Positions 22,303-32,553 of a DNA stretch of 64,000 nucleotides are shown piece by piece (positions within the stretch are counted from its first letter, which is position 1; the number at the start of each line of letters is the position of its first letter). The position numbers were made by a program, and so were the translations under genes. Below the pieces are notes generated by a model. That model made no database searches, was not told where the DNA came from, and saw only the letters and a program-made list of their open reading frames with translations. This stretch comes from Teratosphaeria epicoccoides (lineage: Eukaryota; Ascomycota; Dothideomycetes; Mycosphaerellales; Teratosphaeriaceae): NCBI GenBank assembly GCA_021401465.1, contig JADDMT010000016.1, positions 124,001 through 188,000 on the forward strand, in the 5' to 3' direction.

Positions 22303-23202
22303 ATGGCGGACCGAGAGGAACAGCGAGCAGCGACGGTAGAGGAAGAGCCTTTACTCGGAGGCCCAGGCGATGGTGCGCGGGATTATCCCAGCCATGGCGT
22401 GCTGAGTCGCGTATGCTGACAAAAGGTCTTGCTCAGCCATCCAACAACAAAACCCGTTATACCACAACTTTTTCATCGGTACGCACCAAGCCAGCATCCA
22501 CATACATGGCATTGACAACGCTAACACCACTCAAAGGCACGGGCGTGGTAGCGCAAGCAGGAGCATGGATTCTCGCTGCCATTGTCTGGGGCGCCGTGCT
22601 AAGCAACGACTTGATGCTATTTTCCGCCCACCCCGTAGGCTCCTCTCTTCCCCCTCCCACCAACCACCCACTTATGCGTCCACCCTCCACAGCTCCTCAA
22701 CTCCGCCGCCCTCCTCTTCTTCATCCAAGGCACCCTCATCCTCCAACCCACCGCCACCGCCAAACAAAAGATCCAAGGCACCTACGTCCACGCAGCCCTT
22801 AACGACGTCGCCTTCCTCGCCGGCCTCGCCGGCCTCATAATAATCGAATACAACAAATTCGACCACAACGGCGCGCACTTCGAATCACCCCACGCGATCC
22901 TCGGACTGATAACTTACATCCTAGTCGTCGTACAATTGGTCGTGGGTATTACGCAGTTCTTCACGCCGAAATTGTACGGGAGCGTGGAGGCTGCGAAGAG
23001 CCTGTATAAGTATCATCGGGCGAGTGGGTATGTGATTCTGGTGCTGATGTTGGCGACGGTGTGCGCCGCGACGCAGACGACGTTCAATGTGAAGGTTTTG
23101 GGAATGCGGTTGTGGGCGGTGGTAGTGGCGAGTGTGGTTGTGGTGTCGGGGATCGGGGCGAGGGTGAGGTTGAGTAAGTTTGGGTATTTGGCTGGGAACT
23201 AG
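22303..23202 (+). CDS. Cytochrome b561 domain membrane protein
   Basis: Four exons, 22303..22372, 22437..22478, 22537..22634 and 22693..23202, give 239 residues. A short cytosolic N-terminus with EEPLLGGPGD leads into transmembrane helices: TGVVAQAGAWILAAIVWG, a second after SAHPLLNSAALLFF, then YVHAALNDVAFLAGLAGL, ILGLITYILVVVQLVVG, and two more after YKYHRASGYVILV. This is the six-helix b561 fold, which binds two haems through His residues on the central helices (candidates in YVHAAL, SPHAIL and KYHRAS) and carries electrons across a membrane, often reducing ferric iron or ascorbate radical. The first intron uses an uncommon GTGCGC donor; the next GTATGC at 22411 would make an impossible 26-nt intron. 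The substrate cannot be told from sequence. Confidence 0.88.
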
Positions 23203-23823
23203 GGTGGGGGTGACGCGCGTGGTTGAGGTGTATGGACCTTTGGCATGGATGGAGCGGTGTCTCGTCTCTGTGGGGATACTGGATCACCAAGACTTTCCAA
23301 GGTTGGGAGATTTGAGTCGTTTTTTGATTATTGGTGAGGGGTACTGCTGTCCTAAGATCATGAGATACGAAATATTGCATGCATTGCTCCAGGTTTAAGG
23401 TTGTAAGCACCTGCATTGGCCATGCTCGTCAGTTGTGCAGGAAGCACGGGTTTATTCGCTTTGTAGATCCCTACATACCTCATGATGCCGGCCAGGTATT
23501 AATCACGCACAGTGTGACAAACAATTTGTATTTTTAATGGCATCCTTGCTACGTCAGGTCGCACCAGAAGGAAGCAAGTCCGACTGCCGACAGCCTGTTT
23601 GGGTACTTGAGCGCGCCCTGACTGACCCTCTTGCAACCATCGCAGCAGCAAGAAATCATTGCATGCAAGGCGCACACACTCAGACTTCCTAGTTCAAAAG
23701 ACCGACCGGGTCACCTTCCAGTGTCCACGCTCTCGTCCCGATGCTCCCGTCATCCGCGAGCTGCCGCGGTCACCCCAGCAGGATTGGAATTGAGGGTGCT
23801 GCGACCCAGTACATGTACCCACC
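23203..23823. other. Intergenic, 621 bp
   Basis: The 3' end of the b561 gene and promoter of the TBC gene. Nothing recognisable was found on either strand. Confidence 0.4.
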
Positions 23824-26292
23824 ATGAGCCATGAGGTTGCACGACCCCCGCTGGACCGCAACAGACTGTCCACGCTGTCCAATAGGAGATCGTCGTTGTT
23901 CAAGTCTGTCAGATACGAGGACGCTGTCACTGGTGTCCCACCGATCCCAGCGCCGTCCAAGAAGCTGCCGCCGCCCCCGTCCTTGCCAAACAGCAGCAAC
24001 AGACCCGCCGCCTCGCTCGCCGCACCTTCCTTTGCGTCTGCACTGAGAGAGGAAGGCAAACGTGACTCGGGTGTTGCCTCCTCCGTATCAACAACCGGAC
24101 GTGCCTCGTCTTACTACGCCGACCGCCACTCGTCACCCACTACGCCTCCCGGCGCGGCCAGAGAGCCGACTCTACCAAGCATAGTAGCGCAGGATGAGGA
24201 GCTCTCTAAGCCCAATTTCGAGCGCAGCATATCGCCATCGCCATTGCGAGGAATGGGGCGGAGGTCACGCGAAGGGAAAGAGCGCCCAGCTACCGCCCTT
24301 GCTGAATCGCCGGCAGCGAGCGCGAAGAGCGTAAAGAGTTTTCGGGGCATTCAAGCAGATATTCCCACAGGCAATTTCGATGATATCGGTCTGGAGGATC
24401 TGGTATCAGACAAAGTTGCGTTCTCGCAGAGAGGATCTCTAATGTTTGGAGGCAAGAAGATGAACGAGTTGCTGGAAACGTCGGCGGCCAATGGCTCGGC
24501 GACCACTGTCGAAGTTGTGACACCCTTGGCCTCGCCGAGGTGTGCATCGTCAGGGTATGTCGAATCGAACGGCGGCACGCAGGAGTCTGTCCCGGAGACG
24601 GAACCGTCAAGGCAAGGGCCAGGCTTAGTGTCCGGGCGTCGGCGGCCCAGTGTGCATGCGCTGCAGGCCGCGTTAGATCGCAGAGTGCTTTCCGCGGAGG
24701 AGGTCAGCCTCTCGATGAGGGTGCGAAGTATGTACGAGCACGGCAATGAGCGCGGAGCGGAGTGGACAACTTCTGATACCAGCGAATCGATGGGACGTGT
24801 CACGCCTGAACCTTCACGAGATGTGTTGCCTGACATGAGTGCACTTCGTGTCGATGCGATGTCCGACACGCGACCAATTTCAGCAGCAAGTGTGCGCAGC
24901 AACTATGCTAAGCAACCACATGAAGTGGCAGGCGGCATTGAGCACTGGGAGAATATCGACGGGCGGGACGTAGACCGATATGGCTTCATCAGTCCAAAAC
25001 GGCCATCTGTGCGACCTGACTCGGGGGAAAGTCTTGGAGAATTACAGCGTGTGGCGACGCCCCTGCGCTTGGAAGCGATCGCACCACGCCGAAATCGGAG
25101 AACGCAACGAGGACTTACGAATAAACGATCTTCCCGATCCATGCCGCCCATGCACGAGCACTTCATCAAGACTAACGGCTCTATGCACAGCTTCAAGTCG
25201 CATGATTCTGGGCCTGTCAGCAATCGCCTGTTCAAAACGAAGGAGTCGAGAGTCTTGGCGGGCGCCGGCGACATGCTGACACTGCCACCCAGACTGGCCG
25301 GCATCGCGGAGCAGGAAGCACGTAAGGGAGCATTCGAAGCCAGGCGACGAGAGTGGAATCGCGAACAGAAGTGGCAGAAAATGGCACGTGCGAGGCGAGC
25401 GCCAAACAACGAGTGGGGCAAGGGCATGCTGTTTGAATTCGACGTCAGTGACCCAACACTTGTCAGGCGGACGTGGAAAGGCATCCCTGATTCGTGGCGA
25501 GCGACGGCTTGGCACAGCTTTCTCACCGCAAGCGCGAGGAAGCGTGGCAAATTCGTTCCGGACGATGAGCTGCGGCAAAAGTATGCAGAGCTACAGCAGA
25601 CGAATTGCGCGGATGATTTGCAGATTGATGTGGATGTGCCGCGGACGATCAACATGCACGTCATGTTTAACAAGCGCTATCGAGGCGGGCAACGCCTGCT
25701 TTTTCGCGTGCTGCATGCGATTTGTCTGTTTTGTCCGGAGACCGGGTACGTGCAGGGTATGGCGAGCTTAGCGGCAACGCTGTTGTGTTACTATGACGAG
25801 GAGAATGCTTTCGTGATGATGGTCCGGCTCTGGCAGCTGCGTGGTCTGGAACAGATGTTCGTGGATGGGTTTGCGGGCTTGCTTAAGGCGCTCGAAGAGT
25901 TCCGGACGGAGTGGCTGCGTCGAGGCGATGTTGCGCAGAAGCTCGAAGACCTGGGTGTGCCGGACGATTGCTACGGGGTGCGGTGGTACTTGACGCTGTT
26001 CAATCTCAGTATACCGTTTCCAGCTCAGCTGCGTGTCTGGGACGTCTTCATGCTGCTTGGTGACGCGCCGCTGGGCACCACTAACGAGTTTGGCGGTGCA
26101 AATCTGGACGTGCTTCATGCGACGAGTGCGGCTTTGATTGATGCAACGAGAGATATCCTGTTGGCATCGGATTTTGAGAATGCTATGAAAGTTCTTACTT
26201 CTGCGATGCCGATTCAGGATGAGGATGTCTTGATGAGGGTGGTCAAGACGGAGTATAAGATGCGCAAGAAACGTGCTGGGGTGAAGGTCTGA
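23824..26292 (+). CDS. TBC domain Rab GTPase-activating protein
   Basis: One exon encodes 822 residues. The N-terminal 500 are Ser/Pro/Arg-rich and look disordered. The TBC domain runs from about residue 530 to 800, opening with RRTWKGIPDSWRATAWHSFL. Both catalytic fingers are present: the arginine finger in IDVDVPRT (Arg607) and the glutamine finger in YVQGM (Gln644). The PDDCYGVRWYLTLF and LRVWDVFMLLGD blocks complete the fold. Such proteins stimulate GTP hydrolysis by Rab/Ypt GTPases and so end vesicle-traffic signals; with both fingers intact it is probably active. The long N-terminus resembles that of fungal Gyp-type GAPs acting in secretion and polarity, but the Rab partner cannot be read from sequence. 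The start is the first ATG of the frame. Confidence 0.92.
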   Translation: MSHEVARPPLDRNRLSTLSNRRSSLFKSVRYEDAVTGVPPIPAPSKKLPPPPSLPNSSNRPAASLAAPSFASALREEGKRDSGVASSVSTTGRASSYYADRHSSPTTPPGAAREPTLPSIVAQDEELSKPNFERSISPSPLRGMGRRSREGKERPATALAESPAASAKSVKSFRGIQADIPTGNFDDIGLEDLVSDKVAFSQRGSLMFGGKKMNELLETSAANGSATTVEVVTPLASPRCASSGYVESNGGTQESVPETEPSRQGPGLVSGRRRPSVHALQAALDRRVLSAEEVSLSMRVRSMYEHGNERGAEWTTSDTSESMGRVTPEPSRDVLPDMSALRVDAMSDTRPISAASVRSNYAKQPHEVAGGIEHWENIDGRDVDRYGFISPKRPSVRPDSGESLGELQRVATPLRLEAIAPRRNRRTQRGLTNKRSSRSMPPMHEHFIKTNGSMHSFKSHDSGPVSNRLFKTKESRVLAGAGDMLTLPPRLAGIAEQEARKGAFEARRREWNREQKWQKMARARRAPNNEWGKGMLFEFDVSDPTLVRRTWKGIPDSWRATAWHSFLTASARKRGKFVPDDELRQKYAELQQTNCADDLQIDVDVPRTINMHVMFNKRYRGGQRLLFRVLHAICLFCPETGYVQGMASLAATLLCYYDEENAFVMMVRLWQLRGLEQMFVDGFAGLLKALEEFRTEWLRRGDVAQKLEDLGVPDDCYGVRWYLTLFNLSIPFPAQLRVWDVFMLLGDAPLGTTNEFGGANLDVLHATSAALIDATRDILLASDFENAMKVLTSAMPIQDEDVLMRVVKTEYKMRKKRAGVKV

Positions 26293-29200
26293 GATGGCAT
26301 AAGGGAGCGAGCGAGAAATTCAGTAACCTTTGGATTGTTTACGAGGCCATGACGGCTGGGCAGGTGGGGTCTCTTTGGGTCTGAGAGGATTGGAAACGAA
26401 TGGGTGAACATGAGCATGATGCGGATGATACCCCCAAAGAATTACCGTCGCGAGAGCTGCGGATATATAAATTTAGACTAATGGAATGGTTCAGCAATCT
26501 CAGGCTGAGGCTTGGAGTTTTCGTGTTGCAGCTTACTGTGCGCAGGCGAACAGGCATCAGTCATGTTCACTGGCCATGGTAAGAAAAAGGTGTCGGAGGA
26601 TTCACGTTGGCAGGAGCAGGAGCACTGCGTATCAGTGGCCTCATTACGGATTGTAATCACCCAAGATTGACAGCACCGCTACGTTCCGCGAAATTGGGTC
26701 TGGCTATGAGCCATTTAAAGCGCGTTGTCGTATCCGGAGCCTCGTACAGGGCCTTCTCGTGGGATGTCAGACTGGGCGTTGGAACCAGCGGGACAAGCAT
26801 ATCGAGCAAGGATTTGAAGACATTATTTTAGAGCCGGATGCTTCACCTGCGTTCGGTCAGTCATCGTCCAACCCCACGAAATTAGTACCGCGAAAAGTCA
26901 ACATCCACACTGGAATTTGGCATCCGAAGTGACAGGACCCTGCAGTGAGCGATTCTTCGTACACTACTTTCGGGTTCGGCGGACGATGTGACAGGGTCAT
27001 CCGAGGTTCCAGAAGCGCTTGCAGCTGGCCAATGTGGGACTTTGTGATCCAGTGCAGTGGTTGCTTCTGGCGGCTTGAAACGTCGGTGGGTTGTTCAGCA
27101 GGCCGAGACAACACCGCCTTTGCAACTCGGCCTTCGTAATTCGGACTTCCCAACGGAGCTGACTGTTGCTCAACTTTGCATGTCGGATCGCACATGATGG
27201 GCGACAAGCGGTGGACTCAAGGATGTGATCTCGTTCGGGGATCGGGATTACTGCTCGACATCACCGACACGGAGCTGGCGGTGCAGTGCAGCCGATGCCA
27301 CTCCACCTCAACTCGCCAACGCAGCGGTAGTGAGGCAGCGCAGATGTGGGCGTGTGGCTTGGAGGCTGATAGGGCTCCGCGCATAGCCGCGCAAGCCGGA
27401 CTTCGCGTGCGTGTGGCGTGCATCGAAGACTGATCCCGGGATGAAGCCTCGATCGCGATCTGTGCTTCCGCAGAGCCCCGTCGGAGAATAAGTGATCTTG
27501 AAGCGATCTTACGTTGTCGCATGCCATCTAGGATTTCTCGTCAGGCTACGCGATCCGACGAGGGAATGCGCTTGCGCCTTGCGGCGAAGGCGGTCCTGGT
27601 CGCTGGGAATGGTGTGTTTCAGATCCTTTTGGTTTTGCTGTTGTATATAAGGTGTACAGTGAGGTCGACAGGGGCATGCGACGTCTGTTGCAGCGAGAAT
27701 GAGGGGCTCTCGGCTGCAGGACCCCCATCGTAGAATAGAGGTTGGGGTAAAGGGTCTGTGAGAGCTCATCCTGATAAGGCAGTTGCGACTGGATCATGCC
27801 CGCCAATCACGCGTCAGGATCCACCAGAAGCACGATCTGCGCGTGATCTTGTAGGCGACGTGAAACTCACGTGGCGCGGCGTACGCCGTGTGAAGCTCCC
27901 GCCGCGTGCTTTGAGATAGCATGGGAAATGGGAAATTGAAGTTTTCTGGATGCATCTCCGCATGATTTTCAGCCGTCGATGCTATCGGCAAATTCTCGTT
28001 CTCTTCAAACTTTGATGAACGACATGTCATCAGGTCAAACATCCAATTGGCGTACAGCGTGTTGGTCGGGGACTATCCAGCCCAAGATCACACGAAAACT
28101 GCGATTTTGTGCCCTGTGGAGACATACCGCCGTACGGATCTAGGCGGTGCACGACAAGCGAGCCGTGCAATGAGGCAGCCTACATGACCGGACCATGAAG
28201 CTGTCACGCACATTCACTGCTCGAAAATCGGCAGAGATAAAGCAAGTGCCGGCGGCCAAAACCCCTGCTGAAAACCAGGGTACGATGTGGATTGCTTGAC
28301 CCGGCGAGGTCCGTTTGAATAGTATGGTTCGTTTCAAGTTGGTGTTCTTGGAATAACATTTCTACAAACGAGAGTCTCCGCCCCGCCGCAATACGGCTGC
28401 TCCGGGGTCAAGCGGCTAGGTCGCTCGTGGGCAGCACGCCGTCTGCGCCAGCCAGCCGCTATATGTACTGTTGCGCCGTAAGTGGTCGACGACTCACCTG
28501 ACGTTATCCACTTTGAGCTGTCGTGGTACGTATGCACGGTCGAACAGTCTGCATTAGGACGAACTCTGTGCTGCTCCATCCAAGTGCAGCGCCTGAAGTC
28601 GCACTGTTTCGTAATAGCATGACTTTCCCTGTGTCGTTACTGACTGTCGTTTCGGTTTCAGGTTTGTACACCTGGCATGGCTGTGCCGTTTACCTTTGGC
28701 TACACAGCCTGTGGCTGCTGCATTGCGTCTGGCGCTGCGGCTCTTCATCTAATCGGAAAGCTCTTGGACATGCGAAGGGGCCAAGTTCGGTGGCTTCAGG
28801 ATTGCCCACGGTGCATTTTGACCCACTCTCTCGTCGTGATGTGGTAGTGAACTCGCGCAACATACATATCTACAGACCGTGAATGGCTTGACCAACAGCC
28901 CACATGAAGCCGCCACTGGTCGAGCGGGCTGGCACTTTTGGTGGTAGCTAAAGTTCTTGTGAGGAAACGTCATCTCCGCGAAGACTTATCATGAGCGCAT
29001 CTGCACTCCTCATTTGTATTCATCTACTCTGCAACTCTGCTGATCCCTTTCGTTCAAGCAAGTATTGTCGAGTCCTCAGCCGCTGCTGGTCCGGCTGCAA
29101 AGAGGGACAAGAAGCTTGGTATTTCTCTGTACGCCATTTTACCCGGACTCAGCCTGCCTGCCCAAATACGAAGCGTTTGGCACGATTCTTTTTGGCCCTT

Positions 29201-29750
29201 CACAGCCTCGTTCCGACTTGCTGCATGCCGGTAAAGTCTGGACCCTTTCTCAAGCAAGATCGTGGTGTTTGCCCATCTCCTCCATTTATTGGACACATCA
29301 TTCTTTACGAACAATTACAGCGGCAGGCCACTCTTGAGCTCCTCATTAGCAACTCTAAAATTCGGACGAATCACGTTGACACAACAACGTTGATCGACAG
29401 GATGCATACGGTTCCACGGGTGTTCCATTGACTTGGCTGGACGACTGCATTTGCGGAACGTCACGCATTGCTGATTGTTGAAAAGTATGTGATAGCTGCT
29501 GGTCCCTTATATACTGTTGACGCTTGCACAGAAAACATCCGTTCAGATGTTGTCACATGCTACACCATCCCGCCCGCTGTCTTCAATGTTGCTCACCATC
29601 TCACAGCCGCCCAAAGACTTTCGTCCGAGACTCACCCATGACTTCTCTCCACGAGTTCCGCTTCTTAAATCCCGAGTGTCCCTTCAACTCCCGCGAAAGA
29701 TTGACTTTCCGGCGAACTCGCTGCGGGACAGCGAAGGAACCGAAGAGAGG
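26293..29750. other. 3.5 kb gene-free gap
   Basis: No gene could be supported. ORFs reach only about 146 codons, overlap on both strands and show no domain or coherent splice pattern. No long direct or inverted repeat, transposase or reverse transcriptase fragment was seen. The end near 29500 contains TATATA and is probably the promoter of the next gene. An in-frame ATG at 29517 upstream of the next CDS was not used. Confidence 0.45.
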
Positions 29751-30953
29751 ATGACCACGCCTCACCGTGGCTTGCCTCCGCCCTCCGCGATGAACTTACC
29801 GGATCCGAGAGAACGAGTGGCCCAGCCACCTCTGGGTCAACCGCTAGGAGGACCGCTGGGTCCAATGCCTCAGCCACCCAATCAATGGCATGGGCAGGAG
29901 GAGTCAATGCGGAATTGGTTGGCTGCCAAAGCTGAGGAGGACAAGCGCAAGCAAGAAGAAGAGAAGACTAAGCAGGAGGGCTTCCGCTTAGAGCAGCGCA
30001 GAATTGAGCAGTCAATGTTGCGCGAATCGTTACAGGCGGGTGTTCCTCCAGCAATGGTGCCTATGATCTACGCTGGCATCGGTGGTGCAAACCTAGCAAA
30101 TGTCAGTTTAGACTGGTTACAACAGTATGCTGCACAACTGCAGGTGGCACAGCAACAAATTCAACAGCAGGCATCCCCAGAGCTTCGACGAGAGGTCCGA
30201 CTGATCAGTCAAGCGCCTGCCGCTTACGCCCAGCCAATACAGCAGCAGATCTTGCCCACGCAGCCCTTGGAGCAGCCACCACTTCCCCCGACCGCGCCGT
30301 TACAAACTACATTCTCTGCTTACCAGCCTGCGGCGTCACTACCAGGGCCACCTTCCGGACCCCGGTCTGCGACGCACGCGCAGCTACCCCGACTGACGAC
30401 CAACGAGATGCATGTTTTCCAGCCGCCGCCGAATAATCCGGGCAGTGCGCATCCGCTGCAGCAAAGCCAGACGACCGCACACGAGCCGCCTGCATCTTCT
30501 CCATCAATATACTTCCATCACTGGGTGCCTCCAACCGAGTCCAAGAACCAGCCTGCGACGCCAGCCAATAAAGGCGGCGAACACGGTACGGCGCAAGCCT
30601 CGGAGAGCGAATACAAAGAGTCCCCTCGAAAGCGAAAGGCGCAAGGCGGCCACGAAAAGACTGCCCCACCTCCAGCCGGATCCGCGCACATTTCGCCAGC
30701 GTTCAGTACTATCTCGTCGAGCTCCAGACAGAAAGGCGAACGCGCGAGGACAAGGAGTAATGCTTCGGCGCGCGGATCAGAAGGGAGACCGGAGAGTAGA
30801 CGCGGCTTAGACCCGCCAAGATCCTCGCAGACCGAACAGTATGATCGCGAGAGAAGAGAGGAGCGGCGGTCTAGAGAATCGTCACAACAGCGTGATCCGG
30901 GTAGCGGTAGCGGAAGGTCCAGTAGGCCTGAGTGCAGCAAAGAAAAGAGCTAG
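29751..30953 (+). CDS. Conserved fungal protein, unknown function
   Basis: A single exon of 400 residues. The start at 29751 gives MTTPHRGLPPPSAMNLP; an upstream in-frame ATG at 29517 would add 78 less regular residues. An N-terminal Pro/Gly/Gln region is followed by a charged helix with MRNWLAAKAEEDKRKQEEE and LEQRRIEQSMLRESL, likely a coiled coil (about residues 45-100). Then comes the hydrophobic block VPPAMVPMIYAGIGGANLANVSLDWLQQY and a Gln-rich tract. Later there is a compact IYFHHWVPP motif (about residue 253), then a Lys/Arg/Ser-rich disordered tail with RKRK-like nuclear localisation signals. The mix of coiled coil, Gln tract and basic tail suggests a nuclear, possibly transcription-related protein, but no known domain was recognised. 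The coherent conserved-looking blocks make it a real gene. Confidence 0.75.
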   Translation: MTTPHRGLPPPSAMNLPDPRERVAQPPLGQPLGGPLGPMPQPPNQWHGQEESMRNWLAAKAEEDKRKQEEEKTKQEGFRLEQRRIEQSMLRESLQAGVPPAMVPMIYAGIGGANLANVSLDWLQQYAAQLQVAQQQIQQQASPELRREVRLISQAPAAYAQPIQQQILPTQPLEQPPLPPTAPLQTTFSAYQPAASLPGPPSGPRSATHAQLPRLTTNEMHVFQPPPNNPGSAHPLQQSQTTAHEPPASSPSIYFHHWVPPTESKNQPATPANKGGEHGTAQASESEYKESPRKRKAQGGHEKTAPPPAGSAHISPAFSTISSSSRQKGERARTRSNASARGSEGRPESRRGLDPPRSSQTEQYDRERREERRSRESSQQRDPGSGSGRSSRPECSKEKS

Positions 30954-31419
30954 CAGGACATTGGCCCGTTCTGTCGAGACTGTACATACTATGATTGCTT
31001 TGCATTATGCTGGGCAATGCGGATGGCTGCGGGTCGGCATCGCTTGAATCCGTCCTGAGATACCCTTTTGCTACGTTCCAGCGAACATAGATAGCTGCGC
31101 GAAGACTGCGAAGCTTTGGTCTCCGCTATATTATTGCATATGTCGTGCTCCCCAGTCGTGCATCCTCTGAACCTTCGGGCCTGTAAGTCGATCTCGCGCC
31201 TGCTGAAGGGGAATGGTATCATCACCTTCAATAATGAGATGAAGCGATCTGTACATCATGTTAAAACATTCTCGTTGCGTTGTTAGGTTGAAGTCAGTAG
31301 AGAAGATGGAGCATTATTGTTGAATGAAAATGCTATTTTCGGATGTCTCGGGCTGATGCCGCAAGCCTCCATCTGGACACGGAATTTTTTCGCTGCATTC
31401 ACGACCTCCCTGCCAGCCA
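30954..31419. other. Intergenic, 466 bp
   Basis: The 3' end of the unknown gene and promoter of MRM2. Nothing specific was seen. Confidence 0.4.
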
Positions 31420-32553
31420 ATGGGCAGCAGAATGGTCCACAGACTGCCTGTAGCAGCGCCAGCAGCAGCATGTAGGATAAAGCAGACGGCTTGGTCTGCG
31501 GGCTCGGCGTTTCAAGTGACAACCAGCAGTGCCCTTGTCGTGCTGTCCCAAAGCCGCTGTCTGGTACCAACGAGGGCCGCCGCAACAGCATCTTCGACTC
31601 GCTGGAAGACTCGACAGGGCAATGACAGCTATGCGCGTGAGGCCAAGCTCGCAGGGCTGAAGTCACGTGCGGCGTTCAAATTGCTCGAGATTGACGACAA
31701 GTACCGGCTCTTCAGGAAGCGAGACACCGTCGTAGATCTTGGCTATGCTCCTGGATCGTGGAGTCAAGTCGCCGTGAACAGGACTTCGCCGGGTGGGCGA
31801 GTGGTGGGCATAGACGTCATTCCTGCGCAGCCGCCGAGAGGCGTGAGCACGCTGCAGGGCGATTTTTTGAGTCCAGATATTCGGGAAGAACTGCGGAGAT
31901 ATGTATCAGATCCTGCGAGAGGACGGCCGAGAGTTCAACAGCAGCTCGTGACGCAGGATGTTGCAGGTGCTCAGGACGAGGGTGCTACGCAAGAGGATCT
32001 GGATGCAGAGAACAAGAGCATTTTGGAGCGTGAGGAGGCTCAAGGGCATGGCAAGGATGTCCAGAACCCGCGAGCCACGAGGTTGACTGCGCAGAGACAA
32101 TTGGACGAGGCAGAGGGCAGAGTGGTGGATGTGGTGTTGAGTGACATGTCAGAACCCTGGCCTTTGGTCACGAGTACGTGGATTAAGAGCGTGTCTAACC
32201 CTTGGCGCAGGATGATGAATACTAGTGGAATGGCATTTCGCGATCACGCTGGGTCTATGGTGGGTTTTCAAGCGCATGGGTGTGATGCAAGTTGAAGCTG
32301 ATTTGCTGTGTAGGATTTGTGTCTTGCCGCTCTTGACTTCAGCTATCACACCTTGGCTACTGGCGGACACTTTCTCTGCAAGTTCTACCAAGGCGCGGAA
32401 GATCATGCGCTTGAGATGCGGCTGAGGAGCTTGTTTGAGAAGGTGCATCGCATAAAGCCTGATTCGTCACGGAAGGAATCTAAAGAGACTTATCTGGTCG
32501 GTCTGCGGCGCAAAGCTGGTGTTGTGAAGGGAGCGGTGCTTGGTGAAGACTGA
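31420..32553 (+). CDS. MRM2: Mitochondrial rRNA 2'-O-methyltransferase (FtsJ)
   Basis: Two exons, 31420..32259 and 32314..32553, give 359 residues. The intron 32260..32313 (GTGGGT to TAG) lies between HAGSM and DLCLAALDF. The enzyme methylates the 2'-OH of a uridine in mitochondrial large-subunit rRNA, the counterpart of bacterial RlmE. The catalytic tetrad K-D-K-E of the RrmJ fold is complete: Lys87 in RAAFKLLEID, Asp242 in VVLSDMS, Lys303 in FLCKFYQG and Glu338 in SKETYLV. The SAM-binding loop reads DLGYAPGSWSQ. The first 60 residues are basic and Ser/Ala-rich, consistent with mitochondrial import. An insert of some 65 charged residues (about 165-232) is expected in fungal members compared with RlmE. 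The segment after SDMSEPW reads without an intron. Confidence 0.93.

Noticed and set aside
26293..29750. Possible degraded transposon in the 3.5 kb gap
   Set aside because: No terminal repeats, transposase or reverse transcriptase fragments, and no marked AT-rich RIP signature visible by eye.
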